Shown piece after piece: positions 1 through 64,000 of a stretch of DNA of 64,000 nt. Source of the DNA: Theodoxus fluviatilis (taxonomy: Eukaryota > Mollusca > Gastropoda > Cycloneritida > Neritidae); the NCBI GenBank assembly GCA_034096865.1, contig JAWQFJ010001300.1:12501-76500 (forward strand), in the 5' to 3' direction. The position numbers and the translations under genes are program-made. Position 1 is the first letter of the stretch; the number at the start of each line of letters is the position of its first letter. The notes under the pieces are model-generated. The model was not told the DNA's origin. It did no database searches and saw nothing but the letters and a program-made list of their open reading frames with translations.

Positions 1-1538
1 AAAACATTGGTCTGTCAATGAAACGAATACTAATAATAAAGGCTATGTCCAGATAAGTGTAATCAAGCATTAACTGGGGTCATTTACAGTCTGATTTCTT
101 TAATTAAGGAGATTCATTGTGTCAATTTTAATGCAATACTTGAATGATCTACAAAACATTGCTCTATATGAATTTTATTTTCTCTTCATAGATTCTTCCT
201 GAGACTGCAGCAAAGTCAAATGTGAGTATGGCAAGACACTGCATGGCTTGCTTTTTACAGAGAGTATGGACGATGTGTAACTGGAGGAAAAGGTCTGGCA
301 CATACATTTCAAGTGAGGGCAGGTTGGGTGGTTTTGAACTTACACATGTGTTTGGACTATTTTGAAATGGCCACAAGCAAGGCTGTGGTTTGAATCCATT
401 TCTTTACATTCATTGTAGGGACAACATTTTGCTCTGGAAATATCAGGATGTCATCTCAACTGGCATGTAAAAGTTTGCCAGTAATGAAAACCTCAGAGAA
501 TTGTTTCTTAATAAAGATAAGTCTTCTGGTGGAAAATGAAAAGAGCAGGTAGACTTTGGGGACTTCCTCCTCTAGATGCCAATATGGGATTCCTGTTGAT
601 CATCCCCCTTGATTTGTACTCTTGGCACCCACAGAACGGAAATAGATCCAATGTTTATATGTTATTGGACTTCCATCCTCTTTGTAGCTGTTTTGTTTAG
701 GCCACACAAAATGTGTTGTTGTTATGGTATACAGACCAACTTTTTTTTCTGATCATGGAAAAAAAATCAAAAGTAAACAGAAAAGTATGTGCCATCCCAT
801 CATCCCTATGAGCATTATTTAATTTTTTTAAATAATGTTTTCAGCAGAAGAATGCTTTTGTGTTCAGATTAATCTACTACACACACAAACACATACACAA
901 ATGTTCAAGATCACAGTTTGCCTTCTAAGGAAAAAAACCATAGACTTTTTTTGTATTCACACGCACACAGTTTGTTTTTTTCGGGGGTGGGGGTGGAGAG
1001 ATGGGCGGGGTGTGTCTTGTTGCCATCTGATGCTGTTACAGAGACTGGCAGCTCTTCACTGTAGAGAGAGGAGTGTGCTGGTAACAAATCATGAGTGTAT
1101 CAACACAGTGCAGTATGTGGGGCAAATTTTCAAAAGAATGAGCATGTGATTTAAGGCATTGAAGAAATCTGTATCCAGTTTTCATGATTGGTGGGGCACT
1201 TGGGTCAATGGGTGTGGTGTTCAAAGCTGCATGGATTCCAGAGTTGCATCCTTGAGCAAGGTGCTCCACCCACATTGCTTTTCCCCACCAAGGAGTCAGT
1301 TGGGTGCTTGCGAGAGCTGAACTGAAAAATAGTGAGAAATAACTGTGGTGCTTTCATTGGCAGCCTGTATGAATGGTCTCCATTGAGCTGAGACGGTTTG
1401 GGAGTGATAATAAGAGTAGCTCCATGACCAGGGGGTAAAAGTGTATGGTCTGAGCACTCACGAATGGGTGGAAGGTCCCAACATTTATAAAAAAAACTTT
1501 TATTTTTATCTTGATTCAGTTCCATCTCTCTGCAGACA
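1..1538 (+). promoter_or_regulatory. Upstream region of P450 A, partly shared with gene B
   Basis: No coding exon seen. Two patches match, in inverted orientation, the upstream region of gene B: about 300-380 against 63760-63830, and about 560-645 against 63470-63570 (shared string TTGATTTGTACTCTTGG). These mark the duplicated promoter side of the locus and are the best candidates for shared control sequences or a noncoding first exon. A degraded SINE copy lies at about 1195-1480. I see no convincing TATA box. Confidence 0.4.
1195..1480 (+). repeat. Degraded SINE copy
   Basis: Shares with the better-kept SINE at 49150-49677, in the same orientation, the strings GCATCCTTGAGCAAG, the following cluster around CATTGCTT.TC.CCACC and the GTTC.AAGCTGC B-box region. 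It has lost the clear A-box head. Located just upstream of the P450 A start. Confidence 0.5.
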
Positions 1539-41982
<40,444 letters not shown>

Positions 41983-43484
41983 GCTGGGTCCTCTGTTGTG
42001 CTTTTTAAAGTCCTGAAGCTGTTCCTGAAGTTCATGTGAATGATGGACTGTTGTCCTCAGTCTTTTGATAGGTGGTTTTCAGCATGTGTTATTTTTTAGC
42101 CAGCTAACTTGTTGAAACTATACATGTATTATACTGTGTTGCATGGGGAATAGTTTACGAATAAGGGCCAGGGTTAATTGCTGATACCTAACATACCTTG
42201 TTTGTTTAGTCTTGCATAAGATTTTTGTGTGGAAACTTAGTGCCTGCAAGTGTAAAGAGGAGTATCAAATCTAATTTTTAGGTCACAATTTTACTAGAAT
42301 GTACTAACATTTATTATTATAGTACATGCAAATATGTTATGCATGAAATATTATATCGTTGACTCAGAAGGAAATTTTGACTTGACGAGTTTCAAGTTTC
42401 GTGCTTTTTGCCTGCCTAGCACCCAAGAAAGATCTCTTTGTAAAGGTCAAAGGTTTTTTTGTACGCAAATTATGTTGGCATCTGTTATCAAAAGATGAAT
42501 CTTTAATTGCTTGTCAGGAATTGCTCATATTTGACAGGTGTCCACGTCACTGAACTGAACTGAACTTAAAACTTGTCACAGACAGTGTATTACCATCACA
42601 GTAAACTGCAAAACATGATCTCAAGGTTCTTCACAACCACAAAATATGACCTTTACTTTTTGGTTCAAGGCTTTTGATGTTTTCTTCACAGAAAATCCTC
42701 AAATGAGTGAAAGTCAGCATCCATACAAAGAAATCCATCTTCTTCAGTTGTGTGCTTGTTTGGCTCAAGATTAGAATTTTTGCATAAATGAGCAATATGA
42801 TAATTGTTCATTGTGAAGTACAGAGTGCAGTAGAGGTCTCAGAACTGGCTTTCTGTCTCTTACACCCTCTAGAATGTACCACATCCCTTGATTTTGTACA
42901 CCACCCATGCTGCCTTTCCCATACCACCCCTTGTCACTCAGTGAATGTGTGGCAGCTCTTCAGTTTTTCTACTCATTGTAAGTACTGCCGCAATGTGAGG
43001 GAACACAGGACATGGCTTCCCCAATGTCGTCACTTGGCTGCTAAACAGAGAACAAGTAGAGGCGGAAGTGTAGAGGGAGCAGCTGAGACTTGGCTGCCAG
43101 CGAGGTCAGTATGGAAATAGCATGAGAAAGACTGTAAGGGACATGAAACAGTAGGAACCATAGACCATTTCAGTCAAGTTAGAATGCACTCCAGGTAGAG
43201 GAGATGGTGCAAGTTTCATGCAACTTGAGTGCATGCGTTGTGAGAAAGGCTTTAGAACGCTTTGGCTGTCAAAATGCATTCAAATGATGAAGGCTTTAGT
43301 TGAGTGTTTTTTTAAGCTTTCACAGCCTTTATTAGTCAAGTGTTTAGCTCCACAGTTTATCACTCCTGTAGTACATATGAAAACTTTCTGGGGGTTGATT
43401 TTATTGATAATTGATAATAATGTGTGATATTTTTAAAATGTCTCTTCATAAAAGTTAAAAAGGTAAAAAGTTCAGGTGCGGTTC

Positions 43485-43570
43485 TATACAGCGACTGATC
43501 ACCCATGCCGGGGTCTCAAACCACTTTCCACTTTACCCCCTGATCACTGGGCAGCTTGATTAATCCATTC
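43485..43570. repeat. Dispersed repeat fragment, family 2, second copy
   Basis: Counterpart of 6243-6350, located downstream of P450 A. Same word order, several substitutions. Confidence 0.5.
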
Positions 43571-44364
43571 TTTTCCTCATTCTGTGAATGTGTACTTTTC
43601 AAGACAATTTAATGTTCAGGTTTAAGTGGAAGCCAATAATTACACTCCACATTTATGTTTACCATGTGTTCATTCAGATTTTCCCCCCAGAGAATTGTTT
43701 CATTTTTACATTCTGTAATGAGTCTCAAATAGGATGGGCTATGTTGATATGATAGTCTTAAATTTGATGTATCATTGACGTGATTTTCCTTTGTCATATT
43801 GCTACTGCACATGTTCTTAAGTAAAACTTCGTATCAACAAAACTTCTTATGGTTGGTTCTTTCTTAATTTCCTCTTCATCAAGGAAAAGGAAAGCTCTGG
43901 ACTGTCTGTATTTTGCACAAGCGTGCATTGTCTTGGTGAATCTTGTCTGAACAAGAACTGAAGAGCGTGTCAGCCTTTTCCACCAACATTATTTTGCTAA
44001 TTGGGTAGTATATGTATTATCCAGGATGCTTGGTACAGCATCGTACTGCCCAGAGAAATCTGCTCTTCAAGTAGAACACAATGAAAGGATAAAATGTTGA
44101 AGATGTTTATCGCCATTTTTTTTAGCGGTTTCTGGCGAAATTCAGTGCTTCACAAGATCCTGCCTGAAGACACGGTGGGTGAGACCTGAGAGTTGATTTA
44201 ACCTGTAGATGCGAGTAGTGTGTGATGCTCCTCGGGGTCGAGTGGCTGGGTTTTGTTACCTGTTTGTTGTTGCATGTGGGCTGACCTCGATTTTCCAGGT
44301 TATTGTGAACTCATGATTGATACTGAATGATCTAACCCTCTGCCCATGCTTGGGCCCGCCCCTG

Positions 44365-44470
44365 ACTGATTCAACTACTGGAGCAGGCCTCTAAAGCTCA
44401 GCAACCGGAGATCCTAGCTGATGATGGGACATCGAGTGGCTCCAGCCATAAATGTTACACTTCCCGATGT
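44365..44470. repeat. Dispersed repeat fragment, family 1, second copy
   Basis: Intergenic counterpart of 4393-4495, with the same order of short conserved words. Not part of the P450 duplication, as it lies outside the duplicated blocks. Confidence 0.5.
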
Positions 44471-44765
44471 GTGTTTTTTCTAAATACATTTAAAAACTGA
44501 ACAATGCAGGGTTTTTTCCATCCCTAGCAGACATTTCTAGCTGTCACTATGTGCTGCTTGGGACTTCCATGGCTAAGTCCTAGAGCAGGCACGCAACAGC
44601 GCTTAGCCGTAGGCTTCACCTTTATATATAATAACGCCCCATTTTGCAATGCTCCACAACCTTGCCACCATCCCCGCACTGACCCTTGCTGCTAAGGGAA
44701 AGCGTGGTCTTGCTCTCAAGTTTTCCTCACAGAATTCTTTGTTACCTCTGCCTTGGAGATTTTGT

Positions 44766-44802
<37 letters not shown>
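44766..44802. repeat. Poly-C tract and GTTC repeats
   Basis: About 34 consecutive C, then GGTTCGTTCGTTCGTT. Length is likely unreliable. Confidence 0.9.
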
Positions 44803-46224
44803 TCGTTCGTTCGTTAGTTGGTTCGTTATTTAGCAAAATAACTCAAGAAGTTCAAGACTGATTTTGATGAATTTTCGTGCAAGGTCAGGGTTTCACTTAA
44901 GGAACAATCCAATTCATTTTGGACATCATTTGTCATTTAGTTTGGGGATTGGAACCATAACAACGTTTTATGACGCATCACGAAGTTGATGTCAAACTCT
45001 TGATGACGTCAGCATATGCGTTCCATACTTAAGAGACTGTTAGCAGACGCTAAAATGATTTAACTTCTTTGCGTCGGGCCTGGCTAGCAGAACATCCTGC
45101 CTGCCTTAATTATACAGGCCATGTGTTATGGTTCAGCGATTATTTATTTTCTTGTATTGTTTTAGTTTGATGGCTATGTTGAGGTTTTGGCGGGAATATG
45201 TTTCTACTTGGTGGTTTGAGACCGACTTGAACCGGTTGTACACCGATTTGGGGGTGATGCAATCATGAGTTGATTGTTTAAGGTTGGTGGTGCATGAGCT
45301 GTGAGTAACTCTTCAGTCGGAAAGCGCTGAAAAAGTTAGTTCAGTTGACTCACAGACTATCGACATAAGCAGATGTATTTCGAGTAACTCCCTGTGGGAC
45401 GATGAGACTACAAGTTAAAATTCTTCAAATCCTCCCCCGACCATCTGAATGGTTGTGCCAAGAAGAATAGCGTTTCCCTGAATGAAGATCAAGCCTTTGT
45501 CGGACTCTGGAGCCAAGTTTATTGTCTGGAGAGTTTTTCATCGTTTGACTTTGAGCGCTCACAGAGCGTTCAAGCCCCTGTCAGTTTGGGCGTATATGTG
45601 TGTGTGGGTGAACCCACAGGTGTGAAATGGCCTTTGCTCTTGTCTCAACGGATAGCCTTGAGTGAGAGAGTGAATGATTGTTCACTTTGTGGTGGATATA
45701 TGTTTTAAGGAAATGAAATTCGTCGATGGAAACAGAGACGCTCATGGTGTTTGTCAACGTGAATTTGTGAGTACCAAACTGCGTTCAATTTTTGTTGCGG
45801 GACGGTGGGAAAAGCCTGCTGCCCTTCAGTCGAAAAGTGTGGGCTGACCTGATTGATTGATTGATTGATTGGTTCCTATTGCATTGAACTTAATTACACA
45901 CCTGTTTAATTCTGATTAAAGATAATCTTTGTTGAAGATTGTGTCACGTGCTAATGTGAGGAAAAAGAGAGTGAATTAATTGTCCCTGCCTAATGATACC
46001 CCTAGACACGAAAGCAGAAAGAATGAGAGTGAATTGTATGTGAGTGTGGAGGGAGGTGATACCATGGAAGAGAAATTGTGGCTTTCTTGGCGGAGGTTTG
46101 CACCCTCCGAGTGCTCTCTAGTTCTATATTTAGCAACCATGTGAAGAAAAGCCGGCAGCTCTACACCTAGGCCATCACAACCTCCAAATGTTAGACTAGA
46201 ACATAAACTCTCAGGAGGGAAACG

Positions 46225-46227
46225 CGC

Positions 46228-46293
<66 letters not shown>
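46225..46293. repeat. (GT)n(GA)n microsatellite
   Basis: Pure GT run changing to a pure GA run. A (GTCA/GATC)n tract follows at 46539-46592. Confidence 0.97.
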
Positions 46294-47985
46294 AGCTGGT
46301 GCTTGGGTGATACTGAGGTCGATAAGGGAAATGGAAGCAAGGGTGGAGGTGGATGGTACGGGACATTCTAAGCTGAAGAAAGGAACTTGTAGTGGCAACC
46401 TATATTCGTGAAACTGCTTCATCATCTTGACTGACTTCTGGTAAAGTGCCACATAAGTGGACTCGACTGAGGAGAGGAGTGTGGGAAAGACAAGGCTGGC
46501 GGCCCACACAAGCAGATGGGCCACAGCATCTGATTGATGTCAGTCGATCGGTCAGTCGATCAGTCAGTCGATCAGTCAGTCAGTCAGTCAACCAATCAAT
46601 CCCTCCCTCTCTCCCAACAAAAGGACTCCTTTATTTATTTTTTCATTTATTTATGCTAATCAGATGTTGTGGCCTGACAGCTTCAGTGTCTTTCTCACAC
46701 CTCTCCTTGGACTAGTCCACTAGCGTGGCCAGTTATCGGAAGTCTTTCCCAAAAATGAAGATCTACTGAAATAATTATCCTGATGTAATAACAAAAAGCA
46801 CACATGATACTGCAAGTGTGCATGGATTTTAAGGCCATCTTCCCAAAGGATCTGCAGTGGCAGTTATGATAGTAAGCTGTGAAATTACGACTATCACATC
46901 TATTTGTGGATATGTTTTCTCTTGGGTAGAGCTCTAACATAGTCACATCATGGATCAAATTTAATAATACCAGCTGAACTGAGGAGGCATACCAAATTCC
47001 ACTTCAAAATTAAAATGGAGATGAGGAGGGTGATGGTAGTGATGCTGGTGGGAGGGTGAAGGTGTGGGGTAGAGAGGAAAAGAATCAATTAGCTATTACT
47101 AACAAATAATTCATTTTGGTATATTTTAATACTGACATATAGGGAAGCAACAACAATGCTAGGAAAATGAGTTGACATAGTCTCCTTTCACCATGCATGT
47201 ACTAGTGAAGACACAGAGTGTACAGTTATGGTATGACAGAAACTTCACAACCATTCCAATACATCAGAACATAATACAACAGAATATGAACACAGAACAT
47301 ACTACCAGTAATGCACTAATATCAATACATAGTGACCATATTGATAATAAAATATTGGTTTCCACTGCATGCATAAAATACAATTGTATCAAGAGGTAAT
47401 GCACAAAAATCAATACACCCTGTGACCATGTTGAGCATGAAATATAATAATACTGATTTCCATCACATGCTCAAAATGCATTTGTCTCAAGGTAAAGGTA
47501 TTTGGGTTCTATCAATGAGTCCATCAATAGATAACAACAATATACTGACAAATAGTTATCATTGGCACTTCGGGAATGTAATTTTTATTTCAAAGCTAGG
47601 CACTTATAGAGGGATTTTAAACAAAAAATAACATTGCTGATAAAGAATATCCTTGTTAAGCACATCTATGAGCTACAAGATCTCAGCTCAAAATTATGTA
47701 TCCCTAACAAAATTTACATTCCAAAATTGCTTAAACCAAAGCTTACTTGAGCTTTTTTCACAATGTCAACAGTGCTCCATTCAAATCGCACCCATACCAT
47801 TTCCACACACTTAGCATATCATTAAATGTGCAAAAATAAAACACTGCACAAACTTAATAACACTACACAAAAACAATGTGGCAGATGTATGGAAAATATT
47901 TCCTGAACTTCCAAGACCCTGGGAGGGAAAACAACCCCAATGCAAGTCAATGCAAATTACACCATCCTCTTATATCTACACACAC

Positions 47986-48489
47986 TAGGCTTGTTCAGGA
48001 GGCGAAGCGCTGCACGTGTTTCACTCCTGAACAGCAATTTTGGGGCGTGATTCACTCAGCGCTGAGCAGCGCTGTGCATCACAGATCCGAGGTGATTCAC
48101 ACGTTTTTCAAAATGGCGTCATCGATCCCGCAGTGGCCGTCGATGCGTAAAATAACCCTCAGAAACATCATTTTGGGACTGGAATTTGGAACGGTCTTTA
48201 TTTGCCCCAAGCGCTCTGTATGCGCGAGTAATGGCAAGTAAGGATGACACAGTAGTGGACTTTATTCATGCAGAATACATTTAAACGGGCATTATGGATG
48301 TCTGTGGCAAAAAAAAAACTTTCTTAGCGTCTAGCAACACAACATGCGGCGCAGAAGATTTACCTCCCTTTTACTAGTTTTAGCAAGTGAAGCGCTGCAC
48401 TAAATCTGTAGGTGTTCACGAGAGGTAAAGAGCGCTCAATTGCCAACATGAAGCGCTCATGCAGCACTTTGTACTCCTGAACAAGCCTA
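47986..48489. mobile_element. MITE, about 500 bp, with 14-16 bp inverted ends
   Basis: Left end TAGGCTTGTTCAGGAG, right end CTCCTGAACAAGCCTA, exact inverses, with TA at both outer edges (possible TA or 3-bp target duplication). Subterminal words GAAGCGCTGCAC and AGCGCTC recur in both orientations. No coding capacity. Confidence 0.75.
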
Positions 48490-48749
48490 CTGTTGTTGAA
48501 ACATTCTGAAAGCAGTCCATCCCTGTGACTTGCTTCAACAGACATCCCCCAGATGGGCCTCCTGAACACAACAGCATGTGGCAATCACATGTTACGTCAT
48601 AAACTTCATATTCCACTAAATAAAAACATTGACACGCTGGATGGCAATGTAAAACAAGCTGCAAAACAAAATAGCTTGAGCTGTGGTTTTTACCAAATGT
48701 GTATTCATCCTGAGGACAAGTAAAGGATATATCTAAATCAAATTGCAAA

Positions 48750-48760
48750 ACACACACATG

Positions 48761-48791
<31 letters not shown>

Positions 48792-48795
48792 ACAA
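48750..48795. repeat. (CA)n microsatellite
   Basis: ACACAC with ATGC and ATAC interruptions. Confidence 0.95.
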
Positions 48796-49069
48796 AAACT
48801 AAAAATTCAACAACACCAGTGTAAAATGGTTAAGATATAACTGCCTCAACTGCCTCAGTTACAAGACAAACAATATATAAGACAAACAATAGTGAACATT
48901 TGTGACATGAGATTCAAACACAAAATTTTCCCCTGAGGCATAGGAATAAACAAAAACAAGACCCAGCAACAAAAAACATGTCATACTGAATAAGGGAATA
49001 CATGTACTGATTTCTATATCTTCCCAATACTTGCAACTTGGTCCCTTTTGACATCCTCCTACACAAGTG

Positions 49070-49071
49070 TG

Positions 49072-49116
<45 letters not shown>

Positions 49117-49151
49117 TGTGAGTGTATGTCAAGGGTGTGTGTGTGTGTGTT
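49070..49151. repeat. (GT)n microsatellite
   Basis: GT run directly in front of the SINE head. Confidence 0.95.
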
Positions 49152-49656
49152 AGTGGCCGAGTGGTTAGCGCGCTGGACTTACGGTCGCTTGCGGCCGGTG
49201 GGTACGGCGTTCGAAGCTGCGCGGTCTCAGTGTTGCATCCTTGAGCAAGATGCTTAACTCGCATTGCTTCTCGCCACCCGAGGAGTAAAACCGGGTACCA
49301 AACGGCCCTCTTCAGGGCTACCAAACGGCCCTCCTCAGGGCCTCTCCCCAGGTCCTTCGGATGAGACCTTCATAAACCGAGGTCTAGTGTGTGATACGCA
49401 TTCACAAAAACATCAAATCGCGCACTCTAAAGATCCTGACGCTCATGTCCTCGACGGGTGAGTGCCGGCCACAGAAAAACATACCCAGCACGCACAAATT
49501 CTCCCTTGTGGAAAACAGTAGTCTTAGCGCCTGAAGGCTGCTGCTGACACTGGTCTCATTGACTTGAGACACTACACACTGGGAGACAAGCCTCAACATC
49601 GGCTGAAGCGCTTTGAGTCTCACTGAGTGGGAGTATCGCGCGGTAAAAGAGTGATT

Positions 49657-49677
<21 letters not shown>
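49150..49677 (+). mobile_element. tRNA-derived SINE, largely intact
   Basis: Head GTGGCCGAGTGGTTAGCGCG, then CTGGACTT, is a clear pol III A-box in a Leu/Ser-tRNA-like context. GGCGTTCGAAGCTG is the B-box. The body carries TCCTTCGGATGAGACC and ATAAACCGAGGTCTAGTGTG, which are common in molluscan SINEs. It ends GAAGCGCTTTGAGTC...GCGCGGTAAAAGAG and an AT-repeat tail. A short internal tandem (ACCAAACGGCCCTC..CAGGGC) is present. Not a functional tRNA. Confidence 0.75.
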
Positions 49678-49706
<29 letters not shown>

Positions 49707-49760
49707 AGGGAGAGAGAGAGAGAAGGGGGGGAGGAGGGGAGGGGGGGGGGGGGGGGGGAA
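49658..49760. repeat. (AT)n(GA)n and G-rich tract
   Basis: AT run (SINE tail), GA run, then G-rich DNA ending in about 18 G. Confidence 0.95.
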
Positions 49761-51499
49761 GAACCATTCTTTTTTGTTTTGTTGTGACACTGGAAAATAG
49801 ACAGCTGTCTCAAGTGTATTCAGCCTTGTAATATAAAGAACCAAACAAATACCAAACCAAACCAAATCAAACCAACCAACAGATTAATCAACCAATCAGT
49901 CAGTCAATAAATTAATGCACACTGAAGTACTTAAAAACCTGACTAGAATATCAAGCATCTTCCAATAATCCCATAAGAACCTTGCACTTTTGAAGACAGA
50001 TCTATGGTTCATGGATGCTGTGAGAGATAACTGTCTTGAAAAGCTATAATATGAAAGTCACATGACTTCCAAAAATAAATTAAAAAATAAATTCTCATAG
50101 AGAAGTAACATGACTTATATATAAAAGTATTGGCTTGAAAAACTCTCTTATTAAGTGTGAGTGACTTCTATTTTTCCTTGTTGAGTGTACTGTATAAATT
50201 TATTTATCAAAGTAACATGACTTCATAAAACAAAATTCATTCTTCAGAAATTGGCATTTACACCTTGAACATAATAGGCAACCTACCATAAATGTCCTAC
50301 ACAGTCTGTGACAATCTTCAAATGCTTGGATTCCTACTTAGAAGGAAAGTCGAAGCAAATGAAAGTACACATATTTACGAAGTACAAGCCTTTACTCTTT
50401 TGCAGAGTGTGCTTCAAATTCATGATTCTAACGAAAATCAAACTGACAAATGCTATCAAGTTCAGCAAACACAACTCCATGATAACATACCGTATTTCAT
50501 GCAACGTTGGGTTTTTTCTATGCATTTGCATGGTATTACATGAGCTGGTATTTCTGAAGGAATGAAGCTGGCCCTGGAAGCTCAAACAGAACAGAGCAGA
50601 GCAGAAGAAGATGTGTAGGCCTCAGGCTCATTACAAAGTGGAACCACAACAATATACCTGTAAATAGCAAGTCAATGCTTTGGTCAAGTCTTACAATAAC
50701 ACAGCAATGAATAGTTAGTAAATAGTTATTTCAAAGAATGTTTCCAGATACAATGAAAAATTACAGCTTGTGTCTCCTGACAGCTTTACACACATCTAAA
50801 GCATCAAAAACCACCATAGTCATTCTGGTCAATGATCAGAACAGTCCCTCCCTGGCATACCTTCCATTTGTTTGGAGTCGTAGGGTCTATCAGCCTTATA
50901 GAGGCTACTGGGCTGATAGGAAATAAATCTTCAACAATGCATCCCCCTTGTTTAGACTTAGAGGCAAGAGTTAGCATAGACACATTACCATGTTTGACTA
51001 GAACCATGAGAAGACCAGAAGTTCCCCTGAAAGCTCTTTAGGCTTGAGTTCCATCTGAAGAGAGGGGTGTACTATGGCTGTTGCTGTAAGTGAAATGACA
51101 ACAGTATATATTTATCTGTAAATCTGCGGTTTGGGCACTAGACTGGTTAATCTCCATGCATTTGCACCCCAAAAAAGGGTAAGGCACTACCAAGGCACAT
51201 TGCATTATTGCACAGTCAACAATTAGCACTGGTCCATATTCATCAATTATTCCACAAAAAGCAGTCTAAATTGCAATCTTCATTAGTAATAACCTAATCA
51301 GAGTCCCATGCACACAAAAACTCCATCAAACAGTTGATAGCAATAGGTCACCAATGATCATGTCACATCCTGACAGAGCAGCTTTTGAAACAAACACAAC
51401 AAAATGTCCATAGAACATTTGATAAACATCTACCATCAATCACATCATCTCCTAAAAGAACAGCTTCAGGGCTTTAAGAAGCACAACAGAGGACCCAGC

Positions 51500-62919
<11,420 letters not shown>

Positions 62920-62999
62920 CGTCTGCAGAGAGAAGGAGCTGGAGTGAAGTGGTTTCCTTTGCAGACCATCTGATTTTGGGAATTTGAAAATGTTTTTAA

Positions 63000-64000
63000 A
63001 AAGACATTTATATACCAATTTTTCAGCAAATCAGTCCTGCATACTGCCCTGTGTGGGTACACTCACTTTGCGTTACCAAGGCAACATTCCCTTTCTCAAA
63101 GTTTAAAAAAAAGTAGTTGGTGTTAAGGTAAAGTGGCAAAAAACAAAGGGTTAATAAGATGATCTGAACTTTTCATTCTTTTTAGAACAGACCAGATTTA
63201 ATATAAACCAAACACTCTTTCACAGAAAATGCTCTTTTGAACTTAAATAGTGGAGTCCCTGAGTGCTCTAGTCTTAGGGCAGGGAAGACAGGGCAGCACA
63301 CAGTTTATTGTTTATCATCAATTTCTTTCTTTGCATGATTACAAAAAAAGTTTGGGGTTGTAAGGGAAAAAAAGGGGTTACTATACCCCAAATGTTCTTT
63401 TTAGCCTAAGGTGAAAAGCAGACAGGCGATGATGGTGACAGCAAGAAGCAACAGTTTAGAAAAGGACTGATCTTTGGATCTATTTCCATTCTGTGTGTCC
63501 CAAGAGTACAAATCAAGAGGAGGATCAACAGGAGTTCCATACAGATAACTAGAGGAGGAAGTCCACAAATTATATCTGTTCTTTTTATCTCTCATTTGAA
63601 TACTTATTTGTATTGAAAAAAAACTCTCACTTGACTAGGTTTTCATTACAGACAAAATTTACATGTTAGCCGAGATAAAAGTGATTCCATGGCAAGATAC
63701 TGTCCACTTGATGCATGTAAACATTTGTAAATAATCAATCTATATATTTGCTTGTGGCCATTTCAAAACAGTCTGAACACATGTGCAGATTCAATACCAC
63801 GCAACCTGCCCTCACTTGCAATGTAAGAGCCAGACTTTTTGCTCCAGTTGCATGTCATCCAGACTTTCTGTAAAAAAGCAACACATGAAATGTCTTGTCA
63901 TTCTCACCTAGCTTTGACCTTGTTTGAGTTTCACACTGGATCTACTGAAAAACAAAAGCAAAAAAAACACACACATAGCAATCATCAGTAACTACAACCT
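63000..64000 (-). promoter_or_regulatory. Upstream region of P450 B
   Basis: Noncoding. Contains the inverted counterparts of gene A upstream patches (63470-63570 and 63760-63830) but lacks the SINE fragment found before gene A. The acceptor-like sequence next to the ATG implies that a transcribed noncoding exon lies somewhere here or beyond the window. Confidence 0.4.

Larger units (their letters stand above)
41983..51499. other. Spacer between the convergent P450 genes
   Basis: The first 60 bases after each stop codon match (GCTGGGTCCTCTGTTGTGCT), so 3' UTR sequence is shared. Otherwise I see no gene. Contents: a LINE-tail-like CTGAACTGAACTGAACTT at 42548-42570, dispersed repeats near 43485 and 44365, a poly-C tract, microsatellites, a MITE and a SINE, described separately. 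Stretches 44860-45960 and 49900-51480 show nothing recognisable. Confidence 0.6.

Noticed and set aside
49150..49235. Functional tRNA gene
   Set aside because: A-box and B-box are present, but the acceptor stem does not pair, the body continues into a SINE, and an AT tail follows.

Overview
The window is animal nuclear DNA. It has GT-AG introns of hundreds to thousands of bases, single codons split between exons, abundant microsatellites, and many eukaryotic transposons. The repeat types (tRNA-headed SINE, LINE tails of GAACT repeats, KRBA2/Ginger-type integrase elements, a repeat full of TCAAGGTCA) suggest a marine mollusc, probably a gastropod. That assignment is inference. I found no prokaryotic feature and no standalone RNA gene.

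The only clear host genes are cytochrome P450s of the CYP2 clan, closest by motif to the CYP17A (steroid 17-alpha-hydroxylase/17,20-lyase) type. They lie tail to tail. On the minus strand (62919 down to 51500) is a complete ten-exon gene, here called gene B, that splices to 499 residues. On the plus strand (1539 to 41982) is a second locus, gene A, with the same ten exon types and split-codon phases; one copy of each exon gives 498 residues. Similarity between the two loci extends upstream of the start codons and past the stop codons, so the whole gene was duplicated in inverted orientation.

Gene A is complicated. Exon 6 is present twice (14971 and 21205) because 8973-15195 is repeated almost exactly at 15213-21429 across a 17-N gap; this looks like two unmerged overlapping contigs. 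Exons 7 and 8 are also present twice (26438/31649 and 37304/38991), but with real sequence divergence. The second cassette carries the same intron-6 landmarks as gene B. Locus A may therefore be two P450 genes, A1 (exons 1-8) and A2 (exons 7-10), fused by a gap, or one gene with duplicated I-helix exons. Between the cassettes, after a 24-N gap, 31921 to about 36080 has the texture of uncorrected long-read sequence and includes an error-ridden satellite of roughly 50 bp.

The rest is mobile and repetitive DNA, mostly in the introns. Intron 5 of A holds two terminal-inverted-repeat transposons with KRBA2/Ginger-type integrase remains (6724-8872 and 10000-14887). The second contains a LINE fragment that itself contains an opposite-strand LINE fragment, plus a MITE, a tRNA-derived fragment and a repeat dense in nuclear-receptor half-sites. 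Intron 6 of A holds an LTR retrotransposon (21653-25149) with 1086-bp LTRs. Intron 7 holds a foldback piggyBac-like remnant (26788-27926) and a 35-bp minisatellite of about 41 copies directly before exon 8. Gene B's intron 6 holds a 57-bp minisatellite of 15 copies and a block of about 150 bp that is almost identical to its counterpart near cassette A2. The spacer between the genes (42000-51500) holds a MITE, an intact-looking SINE and microsatellites, with no further recognised gene.
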